DNA of 64,000 bases from an uncultured Alistipes sp. (GTDB taxonomy: Bacteria; Bacteroidota; Bacteroidia; Bacteroidales; Rikenellaceae). Under the pieces are notes generated by a model. It was not told the DNA's origin, ran no database searches, and saw nothing but the letters and a program-made list of their open reading frames with translations. Positions 1-7,977 of the stretch are shown here, in pieces. Location of the stretch: contig CALLRW010000013.1 in the NCBI GenBank assembly GCA_938014215.1, positions 1-64,000 on the forward strand. Direction: 5' to 3'. The position numbers and the translations under genes are program-made. How positions within the stretch are numbered: position 1 is the first letter of the stretch; each line of letters begins with the position of its first letter.

Positions 1-14
1 GGACCTAATAGTAA

Positions 15-197
15 TATTCTCTGTCAAATCAATACGGTATTCACCGGTTGCTTACTAATAAAGAGGGACAAAATGTATTAGCAAAAAAGGACGATTTTGC
101 AGAGGCAATTTTACATGATAAAATTCAAATAAGCGTCCAAAGTTGGGAAAATTTCAGACCAATCTTTGATAAGATCAAAAGAATCTATGAATTGTAA
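15..197 (+). pseudogene. C-terminal coding remnant, unidentified
   Basis: An open frame of 60 codons ends at a TAA at 195-197 and reads like a genuine protein C-terminus (charged and amphipathic, with a stretch LAKKDDFAEAIL and an end FRPIFDKIKRIYEL). Three in-frame stops sit at 6-14, so in this frame the gene is cut off; a frameshift just upstream, or decay, is likely. The base composition is visibly AT-richer than the rest of the window. I do not recognise the family. The KDDFAEAI...FRPIFDKI pattern is loosely reminiscent of the tail of OLD/TOPRIM-type nucleases, but this is a guess. Confidence 0.35.
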
Positions 198-301
198 ATG
201 TGATTTATGACCGACATTGCCGAATTTTCACGATTCAATCACACTATCTTTTGTCGTGATTCGATTCTTTTTCGACGTGGAGCAAAATCGGAGGCATCCG
301 C

Positions 302-330
302 TTGTTTTTCAAAATAAAAGGTTATCTTTG
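302..330 (+). promoter_or_regulatory. Bacteroidetes-type promoter for candidate RNA
   Basis: TATCTTTG at 323-330 is an exact match to the Bacteroidetes -7 consensus TAnnTTTG. TTG at 302-304 lies 18 nt upstream as the -33 element. No convincing coding start follows for 500 bases, so the expected transcript begins near 337 and would be non-coding or a long leader. Confidence 0.55.
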
Positions 331-340
331 CATCGTAGTA

Positions 341-516
341 GGAAATCGCCCCCGTGAAACCCTGCAAAATGGTGCGGTTTTTCGGTGGAGCAACCGCGGG
401 AGACAGTCCCTTTTGCCGAAATCCAATTCAAAGATATACAGATACTTGATCGCATAGTTCGATTCCTGGTGGTACTACTTTGAAGAGAAGCAAAAAGTTG
501 CAAAATCCTGATTTCC
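341..516 (+). ncRNA. Candidate structured non-coding RNA
   Basis: The stretch downstream of the promoter contains a nested set of complementary segments. GGAAATC (341-347) pairs with GATTTCC (510-516) as a closing stem. GCAAAA (364-369) pairs with TTTTGC (411-416). Inside that, GCGGTT/AACCGC (374-379/392-397) and GGGA/TCCC (398-401/407-410) form a three-way junction. A second arm pairs TTCAAAG (427-433) with CTTTGAA (478-484), and a small hairpin GCAA/TTGC lies at 490-501. I could not match it to 6S, tmRNA, SRP, RNase P or a riboswitch I know. A short RNA of about 180 nt under its own promoter is the simplest reading; a chance set of short helices cannot be excluded. Confidence 0.35.
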
Positions 517-804
517 AAACAAAATCATGGTTTTCTCTTTTTGTCGGCAGCGCAAAAAATAGCGGTTTTCGGCACCTTTTGGTGAAGCAATCGGTGGAGA
601 TGTGTAGAAAAGATATGCGGGAACTTAATGACCTGCGCCAACCACCGCCTGACACGGACAATATGCAGTTTGCAATCCTCCGGGACCGCTTGACAAACTC
701 CCAACTCTGAACATTTCCAACCTTCCCGACGACAGAACTCCCTCCTCCGAAAAACAATCTCGCTCTCCGACAAAGAAAAACAGCTCCGATTGGCTTTTTT
801 TTCG
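517..804. other. Gene-free stretch
   Basis: Nothing convincing is visible between the candidate RNA and the promoter of the flavodiiron gene. Short ORFs here (for example 480-710 on the plus strand) have no family resemblance and overlap the candidate RNA. Confidence 0.4.
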
Positions 805-812
805 TAAATTTG
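805..812 (+). promoter_or_regulatory. -7 element of flavodiiron gene
   Basis: TAAATTTG matches the Bacteroidetes -7 consensus TAnnTTTG and sits 24 nt before the ATG at 837. No good -33 TTG at the usual spacing is seen. Confidence 0.45.
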
Positions 813-836
813 CGCCAAAACAAATTTTAACCTTCT

Positions 837-2033
837 ATGGCAATCACTGAAATCGTACCCGGCATCCACTATGTCGGCGTCAACGACCGCACTACAACCC
901 GTTTCGAAGGACTCTGGTCTCTCCCCATGGGAGTCTCCTACAACGCCTATCTCGTCGTGGGCGAAAAGATCGCCCTCATCGATACCGTCGAAGAGGCTTT
1001 CGGCAGCCGCCTCGAGGCCAATATCCGCGAAGTGATCGGCGACCGAAAGATCGACTATCTGGTCATCAACCACATGGAACCCGACCACTCGTCGTCGATC
1101 GCCGCCCTGCGCCGCATCTACCCCGAGCTGATGATCGTCTCCAATGCCAAGGCCCTGCAGATGGTTCAGGGATACTACGGCATCGCCGCACCCTCGATCG
1201 AGGTCAAGGAGGGCGATACGCTCGATCTGGGCGGCAAGAGCCTCTCGTTCCACATGATCCCGATGGTTCACTGGCCCGAGACGATGGTCACGTGGTGCCC
1301 CGAGGAGCAGACCCTCTTTTCGGGTGATGCTCTGGGTACGTTCGGCGCCCTCGACGGCGGAATCACCGACTCGCAACTCGACGTCGACCGCTACTGGAAC
1401 GAGATGCGCCGCTACTACGCCTCGATCGTCGGCAAGTACGGCGCCCCGGTGCAGAAGGCCCTGAAGAAACTCGCGACGCTGCCCGTCAAGACGGTCTGCT
1501 CGACCCACGGCCCCGTCTGGCAGCAGCACATCGGCCGCGTCATCGACCTCTACGACCGGATGAGCCGTTACGAAGGCGAACCGGGCGTGGTGCTGGCCTA
1601 CGCCTCGATGTACGGCAATACGGAGCAGCTGGCCGAGCGCATCGCCCGCGAACTGGCTGCCGAAGGGGTGCGCCAGATCCGCGTCTACAACCTCTCCTAT
1701 GCCGATCCGTCGGTGGTGCTGCGCGACATCTTCCGCTTCGACACGCTGCTCGTCGGCGGCCCGACCTACAACGGCGGTCTCTTCCCGCCCGTAGGCGAAC
1801 TGCTCGACAAACTCGCCGCACGCTGCATCCCGCAGCGCCGGTTCGGATGGTTCGGCTCGTTCAACTGGGCCGGCGCCTCGGTTCGTCTGCTGGGTGAATT
1901 CGCCCAGAAGATGAAGTGGGAGGTGGTGGGCGAACCCATCGAGATGAGACAGGGATACTCCGAAACGATGAACGAGGCCTGCCGTACGCTCGCCCGCTGC
2001 GTCGCCGAGAAGTTCCGCGAAAAGGCCGAATAA
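837..2033 (+). CDS. A-type flavodiiron protein (FprA family)
   Basis: A 398-residue cytoplasmic flavodiiron protein that would reduce O2 to water and/or NO to N2O, protecting an anaerobe. The N-terminal metallo-beta-lactamase-like domain (about 1-245) carries the di-iron ligands in the order H79-x-E81-x-D83-H84, H145, D164 and H224. The C-terminal flavodoxin domain (from about 250) has the FMN phosphate loop in YASMYGNTEQLA. The length is that of the plain two-domain class A; no rubredoxin or flavin-reductase domain is fused, so an external electron donor is needed. The gene is followed 37 bases later by ugd on the same strand. Confidence 0.93.
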   Translation: MAITEIVPGIHYVGVNDRTTTRFEGLWSLPMGVSYNAYLVVGEKIALIDTVEEAFGSRLEANIREVIGDRKIDYLVINHMEPDHSSSIAALRRIYPELMIVSNAKALQMVQGYYGIAAPSIEVKEGDTLDLGGKSLSFHMIPMVHWPETMVTWCPEEQTLFSGDALGTFGALDGGITDSQLDVDRYWNEMRRYYASIVGKYGAPVQKALKKLATLPVKTVCSTHGPVWQQHIGRVIDLYDRMSRYEGEPGVVLAYASMYGNTEQLAERIARELAAEGVRQIRVYNLSYADPSVVLRDIFRFDTLLVGGPTYNGGLFPPVGELLDKLAARCIPQRRFGWFGSFNWAGASVRLLGEFAQKMKWEVVGEPIEMRQGYSETMNEACRTLARCVAEKFREKAE

Positions 2034-2070
2034 CCGGCCGATCCGTCCACAACACGCAAATACCACGGTT

Positions 2071-3384
2071 ATGAGGATCGCAATCGTCGGAACGGGATAC
2101 GTCGGACTGGTCTCGGGAGCCTGCTTCGCGGAGATGGGGCTCGACATTACGTGCGTCGATACCGACACGCGCAAGATCGAGGCGCTGAACGCCGGACAGA
2201 TCCCGATCTACGAACCCGGACTCGAAGAGTTGGTACGCCGGAACGTGGCGGCCGGACGGCTCCACTTCACGACCGATCTGGCCGAATGTCTCGATCGCGT
2301 CGAGGTGGTCTTTTCGGCCGTCGGCACCCCTCCGGGCGAGGACGGTGCGGCCGATCTGAGCCAGGTGATGACCGTGGCCCGCACCTTCGGACAGCACCTC
2401 CACCACTATACGCTGCTGGTGACCAAGAGCACCGTGCCGGTCGGTACGGCACGGCGCATCCGCGAGGTGATCGACGAGGAGCTGCGCAAACGGGGCTGCG
2501 AGGTGCCGTTCGATGTGGCGTCGAACCCCGAATTCCTGAAGGAGGGGGCCGCCATCAAGGACTTCATGTCGCCCGACCGCGTCGTGGTCGGGGTCGACAG
2601 CGAACGGGCCCGGCAGCTCATGGCACGCCTCTACCGCCCCTTCCTGATCAACAACTTCCGAGTCCTCTTCATGGACATCGCCTCGGCCGAAATGACCAAA
2701 TATGCGGCCAACGCCATGCTGGCCACCCGCATCTCGTTCATGAACGACATCGCCAACCTCTGCGACCGCGTGGGGGCCGACGTCGAGATGGTCCGCAAGG
2801 GGATCGGCTCCGACGTGCGCATCGGCAACAAGTTCCTCTATCCGGGATGCGGCTACGGCGGCTCGTGCTTCCCGAAGGATGTCAAGGCGCTGGCCCGTAC
2901 GGCCCGCGAACAGGGCTACACGATGCAGGTCATCGAGGCGGTCGAGCGGGTCAACGAGGCGCAGAAGAGCATCGTCTTCGAGAAGCTGCAGCGGGCACTG
3001 GGCGACCTGGCGGGACGGCGCGTGGCCATCTGGGGCGTCGCCTTCAAACCCGAAACGGACGACGTGCGCGAAGCGCCGGCCACGGAGGTGATCCGCCGGC
3101 TGCTCGAGGCGGGGGCCGAGGTGGTTGTCTGCGATCCGGTGGCGGTTGCCGAGTTCCGGCGCCGGCATGCCGATCTGCAGGTCCGCACGGCCCGCACGAT
3201 GTACGAGGCGGCCGAAGGGGCCGATGCCGTGGCGCTGCTCACCGAGTGGAAGGAGTTTCGCATGCCCGACTGGACCCGGCTGCGGGAGTCGATGCGCGGC
3301 GATGTGGTGGTCGACGGCCGCAACATCTACGACAAACAGGAGGTCCGCACGGCCGGATTCCGCTACTTCGGGATCGGCAAGTAA
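2071..3384 (+). CDS. ugd: UDP-glucose 6-dehydrogenase
   Basis: Oxidises UDP-glucose to UDP-glucuronate with two NAD+, supplying precursors for surface polysaccharide. The 437-residue protein starts with the Rossmann motif GTGYVGLVSGACFAEMG, has the substrate-binding EMTKYAANA (K210, N214), the catalytic cysteine C266 in GYGGSCFPKD, and the C-terminal UDP-binding domain (about 310-437) with AFKPETDDVREAPA. Full length for the family. It lies 37 bases after the flavodiiron gene and is closed by a strong terminator, so the two may share a transcript. Confidence 0.95.
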   Translation: MRIAIVGTGYVGLVSGACFAEMGLDITCVDTDTRKIEALNAGQIPIYEPGLEELVRRNVAAGRLHFTTDLAECLDRVEVVFSAVGTPPGEDGAADLSQVMTVARTFGQHLHHYTLLVTKSTVPVGTARRIREVIDEELRKRGCEVPFDVASNPEFLKEGAAIKDFMSPDRVVVGVDSERARQLMARLYRPFLINNFRVLFMDIASAEMTKYAANAMLATRISFMNDIANLCDRVGADVEMVRKGIGSDVRIGNKFLYPGCGYGGSCFPKDVKALARTAREQGYTMQVIEAVERVNEAQKSIVFEKLQRALGDLAGRRVAIWGVAFKPETDDVREAPATEVIRRLLEAGAEVVVCDPVAVAEFRRRHADLQVRTARTMYEAAEGADAVALLTEWKEFRMPDWTRLRESMRGDVVVDGRNIYDKQEVRTAGFRYFGIGK

Positions 3385-3439
3385 TCCGGGAATCCGGGGA
3401 GGCTGCCTTCGGCTGGATCGGTCTCCGTCAGATAATCGA

Positions 3440-3475
3440 AATCCCGACCCTTTCGAGAGGGTCGGGATCTTTTTT
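3440..3475 (+). terminator. Intrinsic terminator of ugd
   Basis: Perfect 11-bp stem ATCCCGACCCT / AGGGTCGGGAT with a short loop, followed by a run of T, 56 bases after the ugd stop. Confidence 0.9.
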
Positions 3476-3580
3476 GCGGATGCCGGAGCGAAAACCGGAA
3501 GAGGCATACGGATTTCGGAAGCCGGATGCATCGTCAACTGCGGCCCGAGGGCACATCACGCGAATCCACACCAAAAGTCC

Positions 3581-3690
3581 GAGCCGCCAAGCCCCGTCAA
3601 GTTCCGCCGAGCCTCGCCAAGCCCGTCGAACCCCGTCGAACCCCGTCGAGCCCCGCCAAGCCCGTCAAACCCCGTCGAGCCGGGACGGAC
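3581..3690. repeat. Degenerate 10-bp tandem array
   Basis: About eleven contiguous imperfect copies of a 10-bp unit close to CCCCGTCGAA (variants GCCTCGCCAA, CCCCGTCGAG, GCCCGTCGAA). It fills much of the 536-base gap between ugd and the MFS gene. It is open in several frames by composition only; no gene is supported. The rest of the gap shows nothing else except the promoter near 3895. Confidence 0.8.
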
Positions 3691-3894
3691 CGGGACGAAT
3701 CGAGTGACGGGGAGCAGCGGGCGAGACCGTGGACAGAGGCTCCGGACGCTGCCGTTCGCCGGTGTGCCGACAGCCCCTTCCGGAGCCATCCGGAAGGCCG
3801 CAAAAGGAATTTCAAAGCCGAAACAGGCTGCTTTCGTTCCGAAAATCAACAAAACCGGGAAACAAACGACCAGCCGGATCCCGAAAATCGCCAG

Positions 3895-3902
3895 TACTTT
3901 TG
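3895..3902 (+). promoter_or_regulatory. -7 element of MFS gene
   Basis: TACTTTTG matches TAnnTTTG and lies 20 bases before the ATG at 3922. This supports the short start over the upstream in-frame extension that runs through the repeat array. Confidence 0.5.
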
Positions 3903-3921
3903 CAACACTAAATTTCGCATT

Positions 3922-5097
3922 ATGAACAACAGCAAGACCTTTTTACTCATCCTGCTGGGCATGCTCACGGCATTCGGTCCCTTCGTCACGGACATGTACC
4001 TGCCGACACTCCCCGCCATGACAGGCTATTTCCACACCTCGTCGTCGCTGGTCCAGATGGGACTTACGACCAGCATGATCGGCCTGGCCGTCGGACAACT
4101 CTTCTTCGGGCCGCTCAGCGACAAGTACGGACGCCGGCTGCCGCTGCTGCTGGCCCTGTGGCTCTTCCTCATCGCCACCCTCCTCTGCATCTTTGCCACC
4201 AACATCAGTCAGTTCATCGCCATGCGCTTCCTGCAGGGCATTGCCGGAGCGGGCGGCATCGTCATCTCGCGTTCCGTCGCCACCGACCGCTTTGCCGGAC
4301 AGGATCTGGCCCGGATGCTGGCCCTGATCGGTGCCGTCAACGGCGTGGCACCGGTCGTCGCCCCGATCGTCGGAGGTACGTGCAGCGATTCGATCGGCTG
4401 GCGCGGCATCTTCTGCATCCTGCTCGTTCTGGGCGTGTTGCTGCTGGCGGGCGGATACCGTCTGCGCGAAACGCTCCCCGCCGAACGCCGCAGCCAAGTC
4501 GGCTGGGGCGATCTGATCCGCAGCTTCGGCACCGTGGCGCGGAACCGCCGCTACCGGGCCTACATGCTTCAGTTGGGATTCGCCCAGGGCGTGCTCTTCG
4601 CCAACATCGCCTCGTCGCCCTTCATCGTCCAGCAGCACTACGGATTCTCGGCCTTCGAATTCAGCATCTGTTTTGCCGTCAACGCCATCGCAATCGGTAC
4701 GGCCGCAGCCCTCTCGGTCCGCTTCCGCTCCCCCGAACAGAGTACCCGCACGGGCTGCATCGGCATGCTGCTCTTCTCCGTGGCCGAAGCCGCAGCGCTG
4801 GCTTCGGGATGTGGGTTCTGGGTCTACGAGGGGCTGCTCTTCGCACTGCTCTTCTCGATGGGACTCACCTTCACCTCGTCAACGGCACTGGCCATGGATG
4901 CCGCCCGCGAACAGGCCGGCACCGCCTCGGCCCTGCTCAGCGCCATCTGCTTTGCCTTCGGCGGGCTCGTCTCGCCGCTCGTCGGCATGGGCAACACGCT
5001 GCTCTCAACCGGAGCGGTCTTTGTGGCCTGCGCCCTCTGCTCGTGGCTCTGCATCCGCTTCGGATATCGCCACACGCCCCGTCCCGCCGTCGCCTGA
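3922..5097 (+). CDS. Bcr/CflA-type MFS drug exporter
   Basis: A 391-residue, 12-TM major facilitator of the Bcr/CflA drug-resistance (DHA1) group, probably exporting drugs or small metabolites by proton antiport. The start MNNSKTFLLILLGMLTAFGP and the FVTDMYLPTLPAM segment of TM1 are typical. Motif A in loop 2-3 is GPLSDKYGRRLPLL, and the antiporter motif region in TM5 contains GAVNGVAPVVAPIVGG. The frame is open upstream as far as 3526, but that extension is repeat-derived and precedes the promoter, so ATG 3922 is chosen. The substrate cannot be told from sequence. Confidence 0.88.
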   Translation: MNNSKTFLLILLGMLTAFGPFVTDMYLPTLPAMTGYFHTSSSLVQMGLTTSMIGLAVGQLFFGPLSDKYGRRLPLLLALWLFLIATLLCIFATNISQFIAMRFLQGIAGAGGIVISRSVATDRFAGQDLARMLALIGAVNGVAPVVAPIVGGTCSDSIGWRGIFCILLVLGVLLLAGGYRLRETLPAERRSQVGWGDLIRSFGTVARNRRYRAYMLQLGFAQGVLFANIASSPFIVQQHYGFSAFEFSICFAVNAIAIGTAAALSVRFRSPEQSTRTGCIGMLLFSVAEAAALASGCGFWVYEGLLFALLFSMGLTFTSSTALAMDAAREQAGTASALLSAICFAFGGLVSPLVGMGNTLLSTGAVFVACALCSWLCIRFGYRHTPRPAVA

Positions 5098-5131
5098 CAC
5101 CGGATCGCCCCGCACCATCACACTCCATCGC

Positions 5132-5172
5132 AAAAAATACCCCTGCCGCCATCAGCAGCAGGGGTATTTTTT
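5132..5172. terminator. Bidirectional terminator
   Basis: Stem AAAATACCCCTGC / GCAGGGGTATTTT flanked by A and T runs, placed between convergent genes (MFS on plus, YhcH on minus), so it can serve both strands. Confidence 0.85.
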
Positions 5173-5217
5173 CAGCCCGGGATCCAAGTGCGGGGGAAAG
5201 AGTCCTTCTCTACCCTT

Positions 5218-5410
5218 CCGCAGCAGAACCGCGGCACTCTGTTTTTCGCCGCAGGAAGGCCGTTTGCCCTCTTCGCAACAGAGCCGCGGCACCTGTCTAT
5301 TCACTGCAGGAACGCCATTTTCCGCCCCTCGTGATAGAGCCGGCATCCACCGTCCTCCGTCGCAGGAATGCCATTGGCCTCCTTCGCAACAGAGCCGGCG
5401 CCCGCCTCGC
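5218..5410. repeat. Degenerate ~55-bp tandem array
   Basis: Three and a half copies of a unit that opens TTCGCAACAGAGCCGCGGC and continues GCAGGAACGCCATT. Copies begin near 5218, 5273, 5329 and 5383, so the period is 54-56. It fills the gap between the terminator and the yhcH-family stop. Confidence 0.75.
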
Positions 5411-5421
5411 GGCACCGAATG

Positions 5422-5871
5422 CTATCGGCGCACCTTGACGATGATCTTACGCACGTGGCCGTCACCGACCATCGGGGCGTGACCGTCCTCGGGGAAGAGC
5501 ACCGTAAACTGACCCGGACGCAGCGTATAGTAGGTCTGGGGCTCGTCATCGAAGAACTGAATATCCTTCTCGGCGTTGAAGTCCGCCTGCGGCTGCTGCA
5601 GATCCTTGCGCTCGCTCCAGCCGAACGACTCGGGATCTCCGGCGACAAGCACCTGGATGTCGATATAGGCATTGTGGACCTCGAGTTTGGCATCCGGTTT
5701 CCGTTTCAGATCGATATCCATCACGTTGACGTAGATGTCGCGGCCGTCGAGCTCATGAATCCCCGGCTCGATCTTCATCCAGTCGGTCGATGCGATCAGT
5801 TCGAAAGCCCGCTGCATGCGCGGATGTACCCCGTAGTAAAGCGCGCTGTTTTTCAATGAATCCAAAATCAT
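5422..5871 (-). CDS. YhcH/YjgK/YiaL family protein (DUF386)
   Basis: A 149-residue cupin-like protein of the YhcH/YjgK/YiaL family. Family members include a sialic-acid anomerase (NanQ) and proteins of sugar-acid pathways, so a sugar anomerase or mutarotase role is plausible but unproven. Visible family features are MILDSLKNSALYYGVHP at the start, the central ELDGRDIYVNVMDI and AYIDIQVLVAGDPE strands with metal-binding E/H candidates, and FPEDGHAPMVGDG near the end. It stands alone, with repeat arrays on both sides and no sugar-catabolic gene next to it. Confidence 0.85.
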   Translation of the reverse strand: MILDSLKNSALYYGVHPRMQRAFELIASTDWMKIEPGIHELDGRDIYVNVMDIDLKRKPDAKLEVHNAYIDIQVLVAGDPESFGWSERKDLQQPQADFNAEKDIQFFDDEPQTYYTLRPGQFTVLFPEDGHAPMVGDGHVRKIIVKVRR

Positions 5872-5964
5872 AGCACTTTTCTATTTTAAGTCAGTTGTTT
5901 TCACATTCTCCTTCCACGCCGTTGCAGCCACTTCGCTGCGGCCGCCGCTCCGGCTTACTCGTTC

Positions 5965-6135
5965 CGAGACGCCTACGGCCCCCTTGTTCCGGCTCCTGCA
6001 TTTCGGCCCACTTGTTCCAGCCCCCACGTCTCGGTTCCCCTCGTTTCGGCCCTCTTTTCGGTCTTCTTGTTCCGGGCCCCCTCTCGTTCCGGCCCCCACA
6101 TCTCGGCCCCCGCGTTTCGGCCCCCGCGTTTCGGC
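5965..6135. repeat. Degenerate ~14-bp tandem array
   Basis: About eleven copies of a unit close to CGCGTTTCGGCCCC. Successive TTCGG/TTCCGG blocks end at 6006, 6020, 6034, 6049, 6061, 6075, 6092, 6106 and 6120, mostly 14 apart. It lies between the EEP nuclease stop and the yhcH-family start. Confidence 0.75.
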
Positions 6136-6147
6136 CGCTCCGTCCGA

Positions 6148-7308
6148 TTACTCGCGCTCGACCTTTTTCAGCCGCACGATGACGGGATGGTGGTCCGAAT
6201 AGTCGACCATCAGCGTCTCGTAGGTGACCGGATCAAACCCCTCGTTGAGCACGTAGTCGATGCGCAGCGTATTGAAGAAACCGCGGAAGGTGTGCGAATA
6301 GCCCGAACCGCAGCTGCGGAAGGCATCGCGCAGGCCGTGGGCCATCGTCCGGTAGACATACGACATGGGCGTATCGTTGAAGTCGCCGCAGACGATCTTT
6401 CGCGTCCGGGTCTGTTCGATGACGCGGCCGATGCTGTCGACCTGGTCGGCGCGCAGGACGCTGTTTGCCCGCAGACGCCCCACGATGCTGCGGATCTTCG
6501 TCTCGCGGGCCGTATCCAGAAGGAACTGATGCTGGGTGATGTAGGCGTTGTCCGAGGCGTTGATGGCCGTCGAGTGGAGGTGGTTGTTGAAGACGCGCAC
6601 CGTGTCGTCGTCGATCAGCAGATCGGCCCACACCGACGAGGCGCGGGTCAGCACCGTGCCCGAACGCAGGATGCGGAACTTGCTCAGGATGGAGAGCGGC
6701 GCCTCATAGACCGAATCCGGCGCGGCCGTGCGGCCGAAGCCCGGACTTTCGTAACGCTCCTCGAGCAGCGAAAACTCTTCGGACTGCGAAGCCAGCCGCG
6801 AGTTGAACTCCTGCAGGCAGATGATGTCGGGGTCCTGTTCGTCGATCAGACGCAGGATATCCTCGACGCTGCTGTGGCCGTTTTCGCCGTAGAATCCCCG
6901 CACGTTGTAGGTCATCACCTTGATCGTTCCGCGGTCGAAATCCTCGGTTTCGGCATACGTGCGGCGGATCTCCGGGCGCCAGAAGAGCGTCACCTTGAAG
7001 AGACCGACCACAACGATGAGGATCATCACCCCGGCACGGAGCCACCGCCAGCGGATGATCCAGTAGAGCATCAGGATGACGGCCGCCACATAGGTGATCG
7101 GCGCGGCGAGCCCCAGCACGGGGAAGAACCACACGCGCGAGGGGTTGACATAGGGGACGAAATAGGTCAGCACGAGCGTCACGGCGACCACGGCGGTCAG
7201 GACCGTCAGCACACCGTCCAGCAGCCACAGCACCCAGCTGCGACGGCGTTTGCCCTTCTGTTCGGGGCGGTCGCCGTAGCTGCTTTTGTAATAGTCGGAA
7301 GAGGCCAT
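6148..7308 (-). CDS. Membrane-anchored EEP-family hydrolase
   Basis: A 386-residue endonuclease/exonuclease/phosphatase superfamily protein. A basic N-terminus is followed by three transmembrane helices (about 25-125), then the catalytic domain (about 140-386). Metal and catalytic motifs are visible: TYNVRGF (Asn), CLQEFNS (Glu metal ligand), CGDFNDTP (Asp/Asn), RIDYVL and YSDHHPVIVRL (Asp-His). The catalytic domain probably faces the periplasm and may act on phosphodiesters or lipids; the substrate is not evident. It follows the rhomboid gene by 13 bases, so the two are likely cotranscribed. Confidence 0.85.
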   Translation of the reverse strand: MASSDYYKSSYGDRPEQKGKRRRSWVLWLLDGVLTVLTAVVAVTLVLTYFVPYVNPSRVWFFPVLGLAAPITYVAAVILMLYWIIRWRWLRAGVMILIVVVGLFKVTLFWRPEIRRTYAETEDFDRGTIKVMTYNVRGFYGENGHSSVEDILRLIDEQDPDIICLQEFNSRLASQSEEFSLLEERYESPGFGRTAAPDSVYEAPLSILSKFRILRSGTVLTRASSVWADLLIDDDTVRVFNNHLHSTAINASDNAYITQHQFLLDTARETKIRSIVGRLRANSVLRADQVDSIGRVIEQTRTRKIVCGDFNDTPMSYVYRTMAHGLRDAFRSCGSGYSHTFRGFFNTLRIDYVLNEGFDPVTYETLMVDYSDHHPVIVRLKKVERE

Positions 7309-7321
7309 CGTCGTCAGCAGG

Positions 7322-7936
7322 TTAGAAACGGATCATTCCGCGGCGTTTCCACCACTGGAGCAGCAGATAGCCCCACAGCATGCCACCGACGTGGGCGAAG
7401 TGGGCGACGTTGCCCAGGCCGCGCCAGCCGAGGAAGAGCTCGATGACGGCGTAGATGATGACGAACCACTTGGCCTTCATCGGGATGGGCGGGATCAGGA
7501 GCATGATCACGGCATTGGGATACATCACCCCGAAAGCCAGCAGCAGACCCATCACGGCGCCCGACGCACCGACCAGCGCCATCGGCTGTCCCATCGCTAC
7601 GGTGATGGCCGCCTGGATCAGCGCCGCACCCACGCCGCAGACCATGTAGTAGACGAGGAATCGCCGCGAGCCGAGGTCGTACTCCAGCGTGCGGCCGAAC
7701 ATCCACAGGGCAAACATGTTGAAGAAGACGTGTTCGAAATTGGCGTGGAGGAACATGTAGGTGATGAACTGGTAGGTGTGGAACTCATACCCGAACATCC
7801 GCGGTCCGATCTGCAGGGCACCGAAATGGTTGAGAAAGCGGTTGGCCTCGGGAATCAGCGCCATCGCCATGTAGATGAGCACGTTGATGATGATCAGATT
7901 CTTGACGACCGGAGGGGTCTGGAAATAGCGGTTCAT
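7322..7936 (-). CDS. Rhomboid intramembrane serine protease
   Basis: A 204-residue six-TM rhomboid. The catalytic serine is S125 in GASGA and its partner is H181 in HVGGM. The conserved HANFEHVFFNM (oxyanion/Asn region) is at 64-74. The protein is the compact bacterial type with no extra domains. It precedes the EEP hydrolase gene by 13 bases in the same direction and lies 41 bases downstream of mutL. Substrates are unknown. Confidence 0.92.
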   Translation of the reverse strand: MNRYFQTPPVVKNLIIINVLIYMAMALIPEANRFLNHFGALQIGPRMFGYEFHTYQFITYMFLHANFEHVFFNMFALWMFGRTLEYDLGSRRFLVYYMVCGVGAALIQAAITVAMGQPMALVGASGAVMGLLLAFGVMYPNAVIMLLIPPIPMKAKWFVIIYAVIELFLGWRGLGNVAHFAHVGGMLWGYLLLQWWKRRGMIRF

Positions 7937-7977
7937 GAATTTTCAAATTTTTGCAAATGTAACTCTTTTTGCCGGCA

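Noticed and set aside
430..475. Possible tRNA fragment with a TTCGATTC-like T loop at about 457-464
   Set aside because: The flanking stems do not pair and no acceptor or anticodon arm can be drawn.
480..710. A 76-residue plus-strand ORF upstream of the flavodiiron gene
   Set aside because: No family resemblance, no promoter at a suitable distance, and it overlaps the candidate RNA.
837..5097. Capsule or polysaccharide locus because of ugd
   Set aside because: No glycosyltransferase or export genes adjoin; neighbours are a flavodiiron protein and an exporter.
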